A DNA stretch of 64,000 nucleotides from Acidimicrobiaceae bacterium (GCA_003151955.1 PLZB01000004.1:17233-81232); one strand, 5' to 3'; shown: positions 49,357-58,921, counted from the stretch's first letter. Notes: generated by a model from the sequence alone, not told the origin. Made by a program: numbers and translations.

Positions 49357-49965
49357 GTGGTCATGGAGATCGGCCCGCCCCTGCGGATCGGGATCGCCCT
49401 CTTCGAGGGCGTCGAAGAGCTCGACTGGGTCGGACCCTGGGAGGTCCTCGCCTCCTGGCGGCGGCACTTCCCCGACGACGGCGTCGACGTCTTCACCCTG
49501 TCCCGGGAACAGGGGCTGGTCGACTGCGCCAAGGGGGCCCGGGTCCTCGCCGACCACACCTGGGACGACCCTCCCCCCATCGACGTCCTCCTCTTCCCCG
49601 GTGGCCGGGGGACCCGGCCCATGCTCAACGACGAGACCGTCCGGGCCTGGGTCCGGGACCGGGCCGAGACGGCCCGGATCATGACCAGCGTCTGCACCGG
49701 CTCCCTCGTCTATGCCGACGCCGGCCTCCTGGCCGGCCGGCCCGCCACCACCCACTGGGCCTCGCTCGACCTCCTGGCCCAGCTCGACCCCACCATCGAG
49801 ATCCGCCCCGACGACCGCTTCGTCGACGACGGGGACGTCGTCACCTCGGCCGGGGTCTCGGCCGGGATCGACATGGCCCTCCACCTGGTGGCCCGCCTCC
49901 ACTCCCCCGACCGGGCCCGGGAGATCCGCCGCTACATCCAGTACGATCCCCAGCCCCCCGTCTGA
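49357..49965 (+). CDS. DJ-1/PfpI-family protein (isonitrile hydratase-like)
   Basis: A 202-residue DJ-1 fold protein. RIGIALFEGVEELDWVGPWE begins the domain, DVLLFPGGRGTRPML is the glutamate-containing strand region, and the nucleophile elbow is MTSVCTGSLVYADAGLL with its Cys near residue 110. It resembles cyclohexyl-isocyanide hydratases and AraC-associated DJ-1 domains without the DNA-binding part. GTG at 49357 is used; ATG at 49363 is equally plausible. It is four bases after the thiolase stop. Confidence 0.82.
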   Translation: MVMEIGPPLRIGIALFEGVEELDWVGPWEVLASWRRHFPDDGVDVFTLSREQGLVDCAKGARVLADHTWDDPPPIDVLLFPGGRGTRPMLNDETVRAWVRDRAETARIMTSVCTGSLVYADAGLLAGRPATTHWASLDLLAQLDPTIEIRPDDRFVDDGDVVTSAGVSAGIDMALHLVARLHSPDRAREIRRYIQYDPQPPV

Positions 49966-50018
49966 GCCGCCCCGGCTGGATGACCGGCCGGTAACGGGCC
50001 GGGCCGGGGAGCTTCGCC

Positions 50019-50024
50019 TACGAT
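50019..50024 (+). promoter_or_regulatory. Candidate -10 box upstream of the CoA ligase gene
   Basis: TACGAT fits TANNNT and lies 35 bp before the GTG at 50060. The gap also has TGACCGGCCGGTAAC at 49981, which recurs at 48028 upstream of the thiolase. Confidence 0.3.
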
Positions 50025-50059
50025 CCGGCCCGTTCCCGGACCGGAGGAGGCGAAAGCCC

Positions 50060-51631
50060 GTGGCTGAGGCGATCTACGACGTGGGGTCGATGTGGGAGCT
50101 GGTCGAGCGGCGAGCCCTGGCCAGCCCGGACCGGCTGATGCTGGTCGACGAGGCCGACCGGCAGGTCACCTTCGGGGAGTTCCGGGACCGGGCCCTCCGG
50201 GTGGCGGCCGGCCTCCTCGAGGCCGGGATCGGGCCGGGGACGGTCGTGACCTGGCAGCTCCCGACCCGGATCGAGACCATCCTCGTCTCGATGGCCCTGG
50301 CCCGGCTGGGAGCCGTCCAGAACCCCATCATCCACATCTACCGGGAGCGGGAGGTGGGCTTCGCCCTGGGCCAGATGGCCTCGGAGTTCTACCTCTGCCC
50401 GGGGACCTGGAAGGACTTCGACTTCGCCGCCATGGGCCGGACCCTCGGGGCCGACCTTGACCGGCCCCCGACCGTCCTCGTCACCTACGACGACCTCCCC
50501 GAGGGGGACCCCGCCGGCCTCCCCCCGGCTCCCGCCGAGGGTGACCAGGTCCGCTGGGTGTACTACACCTCGGGGACGACCTCGGACCCGAAGGGGGTCC
50601 GCCACTCGGACCGGACCCTGGTGGTGGGGGGCCGGGGGCTCGCCATCGCCCTGGACATGTCCCCCGAGGACGTCGGGTCGATGGCCTTCCCCTTCGCCCA
50701 CATCGCCGGGCCCGACTACCTCGTGATGGTCCTGGCCCTGGGCTTCCCGGCCGTCCTCCTCGAGTCCTTCGTCCCCGACCAGGCCGTCGAGGTCCTCCGC
50801 CGCCACGGGGCCACCATGGCCGGGGGCTCGACCGCCTTCTACCAGGCCTACCTGGGCGTCCAGCGGAAGACTCCGGGGGAGCGGATCATCCCCAGCCTCC
50901 GGCTCCTCTCCGGGGGAGGGGCCCCGATGCCCCCCGAGGTCTTCGGGGAGGTGGCCCGGGAGATCGGGGTCAGGATCGCCCACGGCTACGGGATGACCGA
51001 GATCCCCATGATCGCCATGGGGTCCCCCACCGACGACGACGAGCAGCTGGCCAACACCGTAGGGAAGCCCGTCGACGGGACCGACCTCCGGATCGTCGGC
51101 CTCGACGGCTCTCCCGCCCCGGCCGGGATGGACGGGGAGGTCCGGGTCAGAGGCGAGATGGTCTGCAAGGGCTACACCGACTCCGCCCTCACCGCCGACG
51201 CCACCGACGCCGAGGGCTACTTCCGGACGGGGGACGTCGGCCACCTCCGCTCCGACGGCCACCTCGTCCTCACCGGGCGGCTGAAGGACATCATCATCCG
51301 GAAGGGGGAGAACATCTCGGCCAAGGAGATCGAGGACCTCCTCTACACCCACCCCAAGGTGGCCGACGTGGCCGTGATCGGTCTCCCCGACCGGGAGCGG
51401 GGCGAGCGGGTCTGCGCCGTGGTGGAGACGGCGGCCGGGGCCCAGCCCCTCGACTTCGCCGAGATGGTGGCCCACCTGAAGGGGGCCGGGCTCATGACCC
51501 AGAAGGTCCCCGAGCAGCTCGAGGTGGTCGAGGCCCTGCCCCGGAACAACACCCTGAACAAGGTCCTGAAGCAGAAGCTCCGGGACGACTACGCCGCCCG
51601 GCCCTGGCCGGCCGGGGAACAGGCCAACTGA
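50060..51631 (+). CDS. Acyl-CoA synthetase (AMP-forming ligase)
   Basis: A 523-residue ANL-superfamily ligase. The P-loop VYYTSGTTSDPKGVRHS is near residue 167, the A5 motif HGYGMTEIPM near 310, YFRTGDVGHLRSDGHL and LTGRLKDIIIRKGENI near 390 and a late Lys in NNTLNKVLKQKL. These identify adenylation and CoA thioesterification of a carboxylate. GTG at 50060 lies after GGAGGAGG. The substrate is unknown; fatty acid or steroid-derived acids fit the neighbourhood. It precedes the LuxR regulator gene. Confidence 0.9.
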   Translation: MAEAIYDVGSMWELVERRALASPDRLMLVDEADRQVTFGEFRDRALRVAAGLLEAGIGPGTVVTWQLPTRIETILVSMALARLGAVQNPIIHIYREREVGFALGQMASEFYLCPGTWKDFDFAAMGRTLGADLDRPPTVLVTYDDLPEGDPAGLPPAPAEGDQVRWVYYTSGTTSDPKGVRHSDRTLVVGGRGLAIALDMSPEDVGSMAFPFAHIAGPDYLVMVLALGFPAVLLESFVPDQAVEVLRRHGATMAGGSTAFYQAYLGVQRKTPGERIIPSLRLLSGGGAPMPPEVFGEVAREIGVRIAHGYGMTEIPMIAMGSPTDDDEQLANTVGKPVDGTDLRIVGLDGSPAPAGMDGEVRVRGEMVCKGYTDSALTADATDAEGYFRTGDVGHLRSDGHLVLTGRLKDIIIRKGENISAKEIEDLLYTHPKVADVAVIGLPDRERGERVCAVVETAAGAQPLDFAEMVAHLKGAGLMTQKVPEQLEVVEALPRNNTLNKVLKQKLRDDYAARPWPAGEQAN

Positions 51632-51682
51632 CCCCCGCAGTAACCTGGGCCGCGGCTGTCGGCGGAGACGAGGAAGGACGAG

Positions 51683-54427
51683 ATGGCATCAGGCGGCGCC
51701 CCGGGGATCGTGCCCAGACTCGTCTCGGGACACGACGAGGGTGGTGGTTCGGCCCGGCCCCGGGCCACCTGGCCCTTCGTGGGCCGGGGGACCCAGCTGG
51801 CCGAGGTCCTGGCCGTCCTGGCCGACCCCGCCAGCGGGGGGGTCCTCCTGGTCGGGGGGGCCGGGGTGGGCAAGACCCGGATGGCCTTCGAGGCCCTCCA
51901 GGCCGCCGGTTGGCAGGGGGCCGCGACCGACTGGCTCGTGGCCACCCCACCTGCCGCCGACATCCCCTTCGGGGCCCTGGCCCGCTGGCTCCCAGAGGAC
52001 GACACCCTGACGCACCTGACCGTGGCCGGGGTGGCCCTCTTCCAGGCCGCCGCCCGGCAGCTCTCGGAGCGGGCCGGGGGTGCACCGCTCGTGGTCGGGA
52101 TCGACGACGTCGCCCACCTGGACCCCGCCTCGGCCGTCCTCCTCCACCATCTCGTGTGCAGCCGCCTGGCCAAGCTGGTCCTGACCCTCCGCACGGGGGA
52201 GCCCGTCCCCGAGCCGATCACCAACCTCTCGAAGGAGGGACTCCTCACCCGGATCGAGCTCGGGTCACTGACCCGGCCCGAGGTCGACGACCTGGTGGCC
52301 CTGGCCCTCGACGGTCCCCCCGATCCGGGCCTGTCGGACCAGCTCTGGAAGATCAGCTCGGGCAACCTCCTCTACCTCCGGGAGCTCCTGACGGCCGCCT
52401 CCGAGGCCGGGGTCCTCGAGCCCCGGGACGGCCACTGGCACCTCCGCGGGAAGCTCCCCACCAGCTCCCACCTGGTCGAGCTGGTCGAGGCCCGGATCGG
52501 GGCCCTCACCGACGGCGAGCGCGACGCCCTCGACCTCCTCAGCCTCAGCGAGCCCCTGGCCCTCGACGTCCTCGAGCGGCTGGCCCCGGCCGAGACCGTC
52601 GAGCGCCTCGAGCGGGCCGAGCTCCTCGTCCACCACCAGGACCAGAGCCGACACACGGTCTCGCTCACCCATCCCCTCTACGCCGAGGTCCTCCGCGACC
52701 GCTGCGGCCGGCTCCGCTCCCGGGCCCTGGCCCGACGGCTGGCCACCGCCCACTTCGAGACCGGTCTCCGCCGCCGGGGGGACCTTCTCCGCTATGTCGT
52801 CTGGCAGCTCGACGGGGGCGGTGCCTGTGACAGCCCCCTCCTCCGCCAAGGCGCCTCCCAGGCCCTGGAGGCCGCCGACCCCGAGCTGGCCGTGCGGCTG
52901 GCCCGGGCCGCCCTCAACGCCGACCCCGCCGACCTCCGGGCCGCCCTCATCCTGACCGAGGCCCTGGCCCGCCAGGGACGCTTCGACGACTGCCTGGCCC
53001 TCCTCGACTCCCTCGCACCTCTGGAGGGGGCCGACCACATTCTCGTCCGCCGGACCCGGATCGTCATCCTCTTCTGGGCCATGGGCCGGGCCGGGGAGGC
53101 CGAGGCCGAGCTGACCCAGCTCGAGGGTCAGGTCACCGATCAGGAGAGCCGGCTCCTCCTGGTCGCCACCCGCTCGGCCATGCTCCTCCAGGGCGGTGAA
53201 GCCCTCCGGGCCGCCACCCTGGCCCGGGCCGTCCTCGATCAGCCCTGCAGCCCCCGGGCCGAGTGGGAGGCCAAGCAGCGGCTCTGCATGGCCCTGGCCA
53301 TGATGGGCCGGACCGACGAGGCCCTGGCCCTGGCCGCCCAGTGCCTCGAGCCGGCGGCCCGGCCCGAGGTCGTCGTCCCGCCGAGCATCGAGCCCTCTGT
53401 GGCCGCCATCGTCCTGGGCAGCTTCTATGCCGGTCGGATCGACATCACCGAGATGGTCGGCGACCGGGCCTACGCCGAGGGCCTGAGCCTCGACCATCCC
53501 CCCGTCCGCCTGGTGGGGGCCGTGACCCGGGGCACCATCGCCCTGACCCGGGGTGACCTGGTCCTGGCCGGCCGGCTCATGACCGAGGCCATGTCCCTCC
53601 TCGTCCCCGAGGACATCGACGGTCTCCGGGACATGGTCTGCGGGGTCCGGGCCTACGTGGCCGCCCTCTCGGGCCAGGTCGAGCTGGCCGAGGAGACCCT
53701 GGCCGCCGCGGCCGGCCACGCCAACCCGAACCTCCGCTGGTTCGAGCCGGTCCTGGAACAGGGCCGGGCCTGGACCCTGGCCGCCGCCGGCCGGACGGGC
53801 CGGGCCGTCGAGCACCTCGAGGCGTTGGCCGACGACCTCAGCCGGAAGGGCCAGTGGGCCCTCGAGGCCACCCTCCGCTTCGACGCCGCCCGCCTCGGGG
53901 CCGGCCCGGCCGGGGCCGAGCGCCTGGCCGAGCTGGCCGGCCAGAACGACGGGCCCTTCCCCCCTCTGGCCGCCCGCTACGCCCGGGGCCGCCTCGACGG
54001 GGCCGGGACCGACCTCGACGAGGTGGCAGCCGGCTTCGAGGCGCTGGGGATGCTCGTCTTCGCCGCCATGGTGGCCGGCGACGGGGCCGCCGCCCACCGG
54101 GCCGCCGGGAACCGGGTGGCCGAGGCCAGGAGCACCCGGCGCTGTCGGGACCTGGCCGGCCGCTGCCCCGGCCTCGCCCCCTGGGTTCTCCACGACCGCC
54201 TTACCCCCGACCCCCTCACCAACCGGGAGCGGGAGGTGGCCCGGCTCGTGGCCGCCGGCCAGACCAACAAGGCCGTGGCCGACCATCTCTCCATCTCCAT
54301 CCGGACCGTCGAGTCCCACCTCGAGCGGGTCTTCTCCAAGCTCGGCCTCAACGACCGGGCCCAGCTGACCGACGCCTACGGGCGGGGGGCTGAGCCCGAG
54401 GGGTCCAGGCCTCGATCACGCATGTAG
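51683..54427 (+). CDS. Large LuxR-family regulator with N-terminal AAA ATPase (LAL type)
   Basis: A 914-residue LAL regulator. GVLLVGGAGVGKTRMAFEAL near residue 50 is Walker A, GIDDVAHLDP is Walker B-like, and a long helical, TPR-like central region (residues 350-800) is rich in Ala/Leu repeats. The C-terminal LuxR helix-turn-helix is LTNREREVARLVAAGQTNKA and HLSISIRTVESHLERVFSKL. Such proteins couple ATP and ligand sensing to transcription. It begins 51 bp after the CoA ligase, so it may control that gene or others nearby. The ligand is unknown. Confidence 0.9.
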   Translation: MASGGAPGIVPRLVSGHDEGGGSARPRATWPFVGRGTQLAEVLAVLADPASGGVLLVGGAGVGKTRMAFEALQAAGWQGAATDWLVATPPAADIPFGALARWLPEDDTLTHLTVAGVALFQAAARQLSERAGGAPLVVGIDDVAHLDPASAVLLHHLVCSRLAKLVLTLRTGEPVPEPITNLSKEGLLTRIELGSLTRPEVDDLVALALDGPPDPGLSDQLWKISSGNLLYLRELLTAASEAGVLEPRDGHWHLRGKLPTSSHLVELVEARIGALTDGERDALDLLSLSEPLALDVLERLAPAETVERLERAELLVHHQDQSRHTVSLTHPLYAEVLRDRCGRLRSRALARRLATAHFETGLRRRGDLLRYVVWQLDGGGACDSPLLRQGASQALEAADPELAVRLARAALNADPADLRAALILTEALARQGRFDDCLALLDSLAPLEGADHILVRRTRIVILFWAMGRAGEAEAELTQLEGQVTDQESRLLLVATRSAMLLQGGEALRAATLARAVLDQPCSPRAEWEAKQRLCMALAMMGRTDEALALAAQCLEPAARPEVVVPPSIEPSVAAIVLGSFYAGRIDITEMVGDRAYAEGLSLDHPPVRLVGAVTRGTIALTRGDLVLAGRLMTEAMSLLVPEDIDGLRDMVCGVRAYVAALSGQVELAEETLAAAAGHANPNLRWFEPVLEQGRAWTLAAAGRTGRAVEHLEALADDLSRKGQWALEATLRFDAARLGAGPAGAERLAELAGQNDGPFPPLAARYARGRLDGAGTDLDEVAAGFEALGMLVFAAMVAGDGAAAHRAAGNRVAEARSTRRCRDLAGRCPGLAPWVLHDRLTPDPLTNREREVARLVAAGQTNKAVADHLSISIRTVESHLERVFSKLGLNDRAQLTDAYGRGAEPEGSRPRSRM

Positions 54428-54480
54428 AGTTCTCGATTCAAGTGTTCTCACTGCGCGTTTCACGCTGGCAGACTTCGCGT

Positions 54481-54988
54481 ATGTTGTTTCAGCTCGAAGC
54501 TCCCGAAGAGGCGCTCCGCACGCTCGGGGCCGTCCTCCAGCACCGCCGGACGCCTTATGGCCTCCTCGTCGTCGGCGGCAGCGGCCTGCTTCTCCTCGGT
54601 CTCATCGACCGTCCCACCGGCGATCTCGACGTCGTCGGCCTCGCCGATCACGGCAGCTTCGTCAAGACCGATGTCCTTCCTCCTCCACTGGCCGAGGCCG
54701 CCATCGAGGTGGCCCAAGCTCTGGACCTCTCCAGGAACTGGCTCAACACCGGACCGTCCTCTTTCATGGACTTCGGCCTTCCGCCGGGCTGGGAGGATCG
54801 GATCGAAATTCGAACCTACGGCGCGCTCGAGGTGCACCTTCCGTCGCGGTTCGATCAGATCCTCCCACGAGGAGTTGGGAGCCGCGGCCCGCTGGACGGT
54901 CACCCACGATCCCTCGGAAAGGTTCCGGATGGTGCTCGTCGGGTGTCTGGCCAGCTTGGGCGTGGAGGTGGACGGTGCCGACCTCTAA
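54481..54988 (+). pseudogene. Broken nucleotidyltransferase (DUF6036-like) of a two-gene module
   Basis: ATG at 54481 opens a frame with YGLLVVGGSGLLLLGLIDRP followed by TGDLDVVGLAD, the GGxGLLLL...DxD pattern of toxin-type nucleotidyltransferases. At about 54855-54870 the reading jumps: the original frame turns to junk, while another frame ends with SHEELGAAARWTVTHDPSE and VGCLASLGVEVDGADL at 54988. A middle part of about 30 residues is missing, so this gene has an internal deletion plus frameshift. The downstream winged-helix gene overlaps its end by 14 bp. Confidence 0.6.
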
Positions 54989-55946
54989 CGGCAGCGACAT
55001 CGACAGGAGCGTCGGTCAGCTCGCCGCCGACCTCTGCTGGGGGGCCTGGGCCGAGCTGGGGGTGTCGGGCTGGGGCCGCACCCATCAGCAGTGGGCGATC
55101 GACCCGGAGCCGCTCATCATCTTCACGGCCCTGATCGGCGAGAAGGAGCGTCGTCTCCAGGACGAGGCGATGGACTGGTGCATCCACAACTGGCGCTCCA
55201 TCTCGCAGACCCGACTCCGCAACCTCCTCCGGCTCCAGACCGATCTCGATGCCTGGGGACCGTTCGCCGCCACGGTCAACGCCCGGGCCGGGGTGCGCTG
55301 GCCGGAGGCGACCACCGAGCGGACGTCGTACCGGGTGACGGGTCGGTCGACCTTGCGATCCCTCTCGGAGCCGTCCCTCGTGGCCCTGAGGATGCGGGCG
55401 ATGTTCGGGGTCGGGACCCGCACAGAGATCCTGCGGTTCCTGCTCCTCGATCCGGGGTCGAGCGCGTCGGCGGTCACCCTCGCCGCGGCCACCAGTTCGG
55501 CGAAGCGAAATGTCGCCGACGAGTGCGATCGGCTCGCCCAGGCCGGTGTCCTGTCCGTCAGGACAGTGGGAAACCGCTTTTACTACTCGCTGAGGCACCC
55601 GTCGTCACTTGCGCACCTCGTCGGGTCGACGCCTTCGATCGCCCCCAGCTGGAATGCGCTGTTCCGAGTCGTCGGGACCATCACGGCGTTGGCCGGGGTT
55701 GCCGGAGAGGTGTCCCGGGACGTGCTGATCGTCGAGACCCACCAGGCCGCCCTGGCCATCGAGGACGATCTCGGGACGCTCGGAATCGAAGGTCCCGAAC
55801 GGGTGTCGGGAGCCGGGCTCCTCGAGGTCTGGGACAGGTGGGCGACCGGGGCGATGGGCAAGTTCGCCGCTGGTGGGTGGCCCGGGGCCGAACCTGAGCC
55901 GGCCGTCCGACCCCGCCCGGTAGTCGCGGCCAGCCGGCAGCGGTAG
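54975..55946 (+). CDS. Winged-helix partner of the nucleotidyltransferase module
   Basis: A 323-residue protein starting with GTG at 54975. The first 160 residues are helical (LAADLCWGAWAELGVSGW, LIIFTALIGEKERRLQDE). A winged helix lies near residues 135-200 (VGTRTEILRFLLLDPG, ANATSSAKRN-like VTLAAATSSAKRNVADECD, VLSVRTVGNRFYYSL). The C-terminus is Pro/Arg-rich. Pairs of such a gene with a nucleotidyltransferase recur in Actinobacteria as candidate toxin-antitoxin modules; here the toxin side is broken. Function of the helical domain is unknown. Confidence 0.7.
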   Translation: MPTSNGSDIDRSVGQLAADLCWGAWAELGVSGWGRTHQQWAIDPEPLIIFTALIGEKERRLQDEAMDWCIHNWRSISQTRLRNLLRLQTDLDAWGPFAATVNARAGVRWPEATTERTSYRVTGRSTLRSLSEPSLVALRMRAMFGVGTRTEILRFLLLDPGSSASAVTLAAATSSAKRNVADECDRLAQAGVLSVRTVGNRFYYSLRHPSSLAHLVGSTPSIAPSWNALFRVVGTITALAGVAGEVSRDVLIVETHQAALAIEDDLGTLGIEGPERVSGAGLLEVWDRWATGAMGKFAAGGWPGAEPEPAVRPRPVVAASRQR

Positions 55947-55963
55947 ACCGACGCCGGCCGGTT

Positions 55964-55990
55964 CCGCCCGTTGGACAGCTCAGCGGGCGG
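55964..55990. terminator. Hairpin between convergent genes
   Basis: CCGCCCG and CGGGCGG form a 7-bp stem with a 13-base loop, spanning the end of the Fic gene at 55980 and the space after the winged-helix gene. It could serve both convergent transcripts. Confidence 0.4.
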
Positions 55991-57170
55991 CGTGGGCGAT
56001 ACGGACGCCGAGGTCCTCGAGCTCGTCGAGGATGAGGCCGGCTCCCCAGACCTGGTTCCGGGTCCTCCCGGTCAGCGGACGGAGGACGCCGGCACCATGG
56101 AGGCGCTCGACGGCGGCGTAGACACTGCTGTTCGACGCATCGATGGCGTCGCCTGCCCCCTCGACGGAGAGGATCGGACGTGAGGGCAGCACGGCCAGCA
56201 GCTTGGCCACGGCGCTCCCTGCTCGTACCCGTCCGACCATCTCGCGCCATCGGTCCGGCACCTCGACGAGGTGGTCGGCGCTTCGCCAGGACTCGACCGC
56301 CGCGACCGAGGAAGCCCGGGCGAAGCTCCCGATGATCGCCCCTGGATCGCCGGCGCGGTAGGCGTCGAGCAGGTCGAAGTACCGGTCCCGGTGGGCCACG
56401 AGCGCCGAGGCCAGGGGGACGACGACCCGGGTGGTGGCCCGACGGCGGCGGAGGATGGTGTTGATGAGCGCCCGCCCGATCCGACCGTTCCCGTCCGTGA
56501 AGGGATGGATGGACTCGAATTGGGCATGGGCCAGCGCGGCCTGGACCAGCACGGGGAGGTCGTCGCGGTTGGCGAACGCCACGAGATCGTCCATGTAGGC
56601 GGGGACGGTCTCGGGCGGAGGCGGGACGTAGAGGGCCCCACGCGGGGAGTGGTCGCTTCCACCGATCCAGTTCTGCGTGTCCCGGAGCCGTCCGGGACGG
56701 GTCTCGTAGGGGTCACCGGCCATGAGGGCGCCATGGGCCGACGTGAGCGTCGAGAGCTCGATCCGGCCGGTTCGCCCGACCTCGCCGATCATGGCGTGCA
56801 GGGCTCGGGTGGCACCCACCATCGAGACGGCGGAGGCGTTGGCCCTGCTCCCGTGGAGGGCCCGGGCATAGTCGTTGACGCTGGCGCTGATGTGCTCGAT
56901 CTTCGACGAGGCGACGGACTCGGTGCGAAGGAGCAGCGGCCCCAGCGATTCCAGCGCTGCACCCCGGCTGTTGTCCAGGACCGAGATCTCCCGGAGTGCA
57001 GCTTCGAGCTCGGCCACTGTCGCCGACGGCACGGACGGGTGAAGGTCCCTGATCATCGGGGGGAGGGAAACGACCACCTTCCTGAGCATCCGGTCCTCTC
57101 GGGACCCGGATCGGTCGGCTCGCTCCCATGGCACCGTCCTGTGCCTGTGGTGGGGCCAGTCGTCGGTCAC
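55980..57170 (-). CDS. Fic-family AMPylase-like protein with altered inhibitory motif
   Basis: A 396-residue Fic protein. The catalytic loop is HPFTDGNGRIGR near residue 226. The inhibitory helix position reads SVASSKIEHISAS, where the Glu is kept but the following Gly/Asn is His, so self-inhibition may differ. An N-terminal Fic_N domain with HHRHRTVPW and a C-terminal winged helix (IDASNSSVYAAVERLHGAG) are present. GTG at 57170 follows AAGGAGG by six bases and is preferred over ATG 57188. A 33-bp region with an 8-bp dyad lies upstream. Confidence 0.85.
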   Translation of the reverse strand: MTDDWPHHRHRTVPWERADRSGSREDRMLRKVVVSLPPMIRDLHPSVPSATVAELEAALREISVLDNSRGAALESLGPLLLRTESVASSKIEHISASVNDYARALHGSRANASAVSMVGATRALHAMIGEVGRTGRIELSTLTSAHGALMAGDPYETRPGRLRDTQNWIGGSDHSPRGALYVPPPPETVPAYMDDLVAFANRDDLPVLVQAALAHAQFESIHPFTDGNGRIGRALINTILRRRRATTRVVVPLASALVAHRDRYFDLLDAYRAGDPGAIIGSFARASSVAAVESWRSADHLVEVPDRWREMVGRVRAGSAVAKLLAVLPSRPILSVEGAGDAIDASNSSVYAAVERLHGAGVLRPLTGRTRNQVWGAGLILDELEDLGVRIAHAAR

Positions 57171-57190
57171 AACCCGCCTCCTTCCCATCG

Positions 57191-57223
57191 TTATTCCGGT
57201 TTAGAGAGTCTAACACGGAATAA
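57191..57223. promoter_or_regulatory. Inverted repeat upstream of the second Fic gene
   Basis: TTATTCCG and CGGAATAA form a perfect 8-bp dyad separated by 17 bp, 21-53 bp before the GTG start at 57170. A dimeric regulator is likely, possibly the Fic protein itself. Confidence 0.5.
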
Positions 57224-57244
57224 CTGGCGGATTGTTCCCGGTCC

Positions 57245-58921
57245 TCAGCCCGTCATCCCCACGATGGGCTCGGCGAGCGGCTGGCCGCCCATCGACCCGG
57301 AGAAGGCGGCCCCCCCGAAGGAGAAGAGGCCGCCGTCGGAGGCCACCTCCCAGTAGCCCCCGGTGGAGGGATCGGTGTGAATGCCGACGATCGGCTCGTT
57401 CAGGGGGGTCCCACCCATCGAGCCGGCGAAGCCGGCGTCGCCGAAGGCGAAGATCCCGCCGTCGGAGGCCACCTCCCAGTAGCCCTGGCCGTCGGGGGTG
57501 GCCGCCATCCCGACGATGGGCTGGTTGAGGGGGGTCCCACCCATCGAGCCGAAGAAGCCGGCGTCGCCGAAGGCGAAGATCCCCCCGTCGGAGGCCACCT
57601 CCTAATAGCCCTTGGCGTCCCTGGTATCGGCCATGGCCACGATGGTCTGGTTCAACGGATGGCCCCCCATCGACCCGGAGAAGCCGGCGCCCCCGAAGGC
57701 GAAGACACCGCCGTCGGAGGCCACCATCCGGTAGCCCGGGGTCGTCTCGGGCAGGGTCATGGCCAGGGTGTCCGAGGTCGTCGCCCCCGTGATGTTCCCG
57801 ACGGCGGTGCAGGCGTCGCCGGCTACGCAGGAGACCGAGTTGAACTGGGAGCCCCCGCTGCCGATGGGGCTGGGGACGATGGACCAGCTCGTCCCGTTCC
57901 ACTGCTCACTGAGGGTTTGGATGGCCCCCCCGTCGGCCGGGATCCCACCACCCCAGGCCACCCCGACGCAGTTGACCCGGCTCAGGCAGGACACCGAGGT
58001 GAAGTTGTTCTGGAAGGTCGTCGAGATGTCGGGAGAGGGAGTCACCGTCCAGGTGGCACCGATCCCCACCATGGCCAGGGTCTGGGGATGACTGGCGACG
58101 GTGTCCTCCCCCACGGCGACGCACCAGGTCGGGCTCACGCAGGAGACTCCGAGGAACTCGTCGAAGGCGGCCGACGGGTTCGGGGCCGTCCGGGTGGTCC
58201 AGCTCGCTCCGTTCCACTCCATGATGAGGTCCCGGTAGGTGTTGCCCGCCCCGGACCGGATGAAGCCGACGGCCGTGCAGAAGCTCCGGCCCAGGCAGCT
58301 CACGGTCGTAAGGACATTGGCAACGCCCCCGGGGGCCGGGGTCACCGGGACGATCGACCAGGAGGTCCCGTTCCAGAGCTCGGTCACGCTCCGGTAGGTC
58401 GGCGTCTCGACGGCACCGACGGCCATGCACCAGTCCGGGCCGCTGCACTGGATGCCGGTCAGGGCATCCGTCGTCGCCCCTGCCACCGTCGGGGTGGGGA
58501 CCTTGGTCCAGGCTGTCCCGTCCCACCGCTCGGCCAGGTCGAGGCCGCCGCCGGTGCCGACGGCCATGCAGAACCTCGTCCCCTGGCAGGAGACCTGGAC
58601 CAGGACGGCCGACACCCCCGGCGTGCCGGGAACGGTGTGGAGGGTCCAGGTCTTGCCGTTCCAATGCTCGGCCACCGGGGAGTAGGGGGCCGCCGAGCCG
58701 GTGAACCCGACGGCGACACAGGAGGGGGCGCTCGTGCAGGAGTCCCCCTCGAAGATGGTGACGAGGGCACCGGGGGCGTCGGGGGAGGCCTCCCGGGTCC
58801 AGCCCGGCGGCGTCGCCGAAGCGGGAACGGCGCTGGCGGTGAGGACGGCGACCAGGATGGCCACCATGACGGCCGGAAGGGCCCGACGCCGCCGACGACC
58901 GGGTCCGGACCGGACCTCCAT
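57245..58921 (-). pseudogene. Secreted repeat protein interrupted by an in-frame amber codon
   Basis: From ATG 58921 (after GGGGGGAAGCC) the frame encodes a signal peptide (ALPAVMVAILVAVLTASAVPASA), then seven units of about 50 residues, each with a paired-cysteine motif such as VSCQGTRFCMAVG or VSCLGRSFCTAVG, then 42-residue repeats with [15 protein letters not shown]. At 57604-57602 the codon TAG replaces the TGG found in the same place of two other repeats ([10 protein letters not shown]); the flanking frame stays open to the stop at 57245. So the protein is either cut after about 439 residues or the stop is read through. Confidence 0.7.

Noticed and set aside
57245..57740. CRISPR-like spacing of repeats
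   Set aside because: The 126-bp units are in-frame coding repeats of a secreted protein, not short palindromic repeats with unique spacers.
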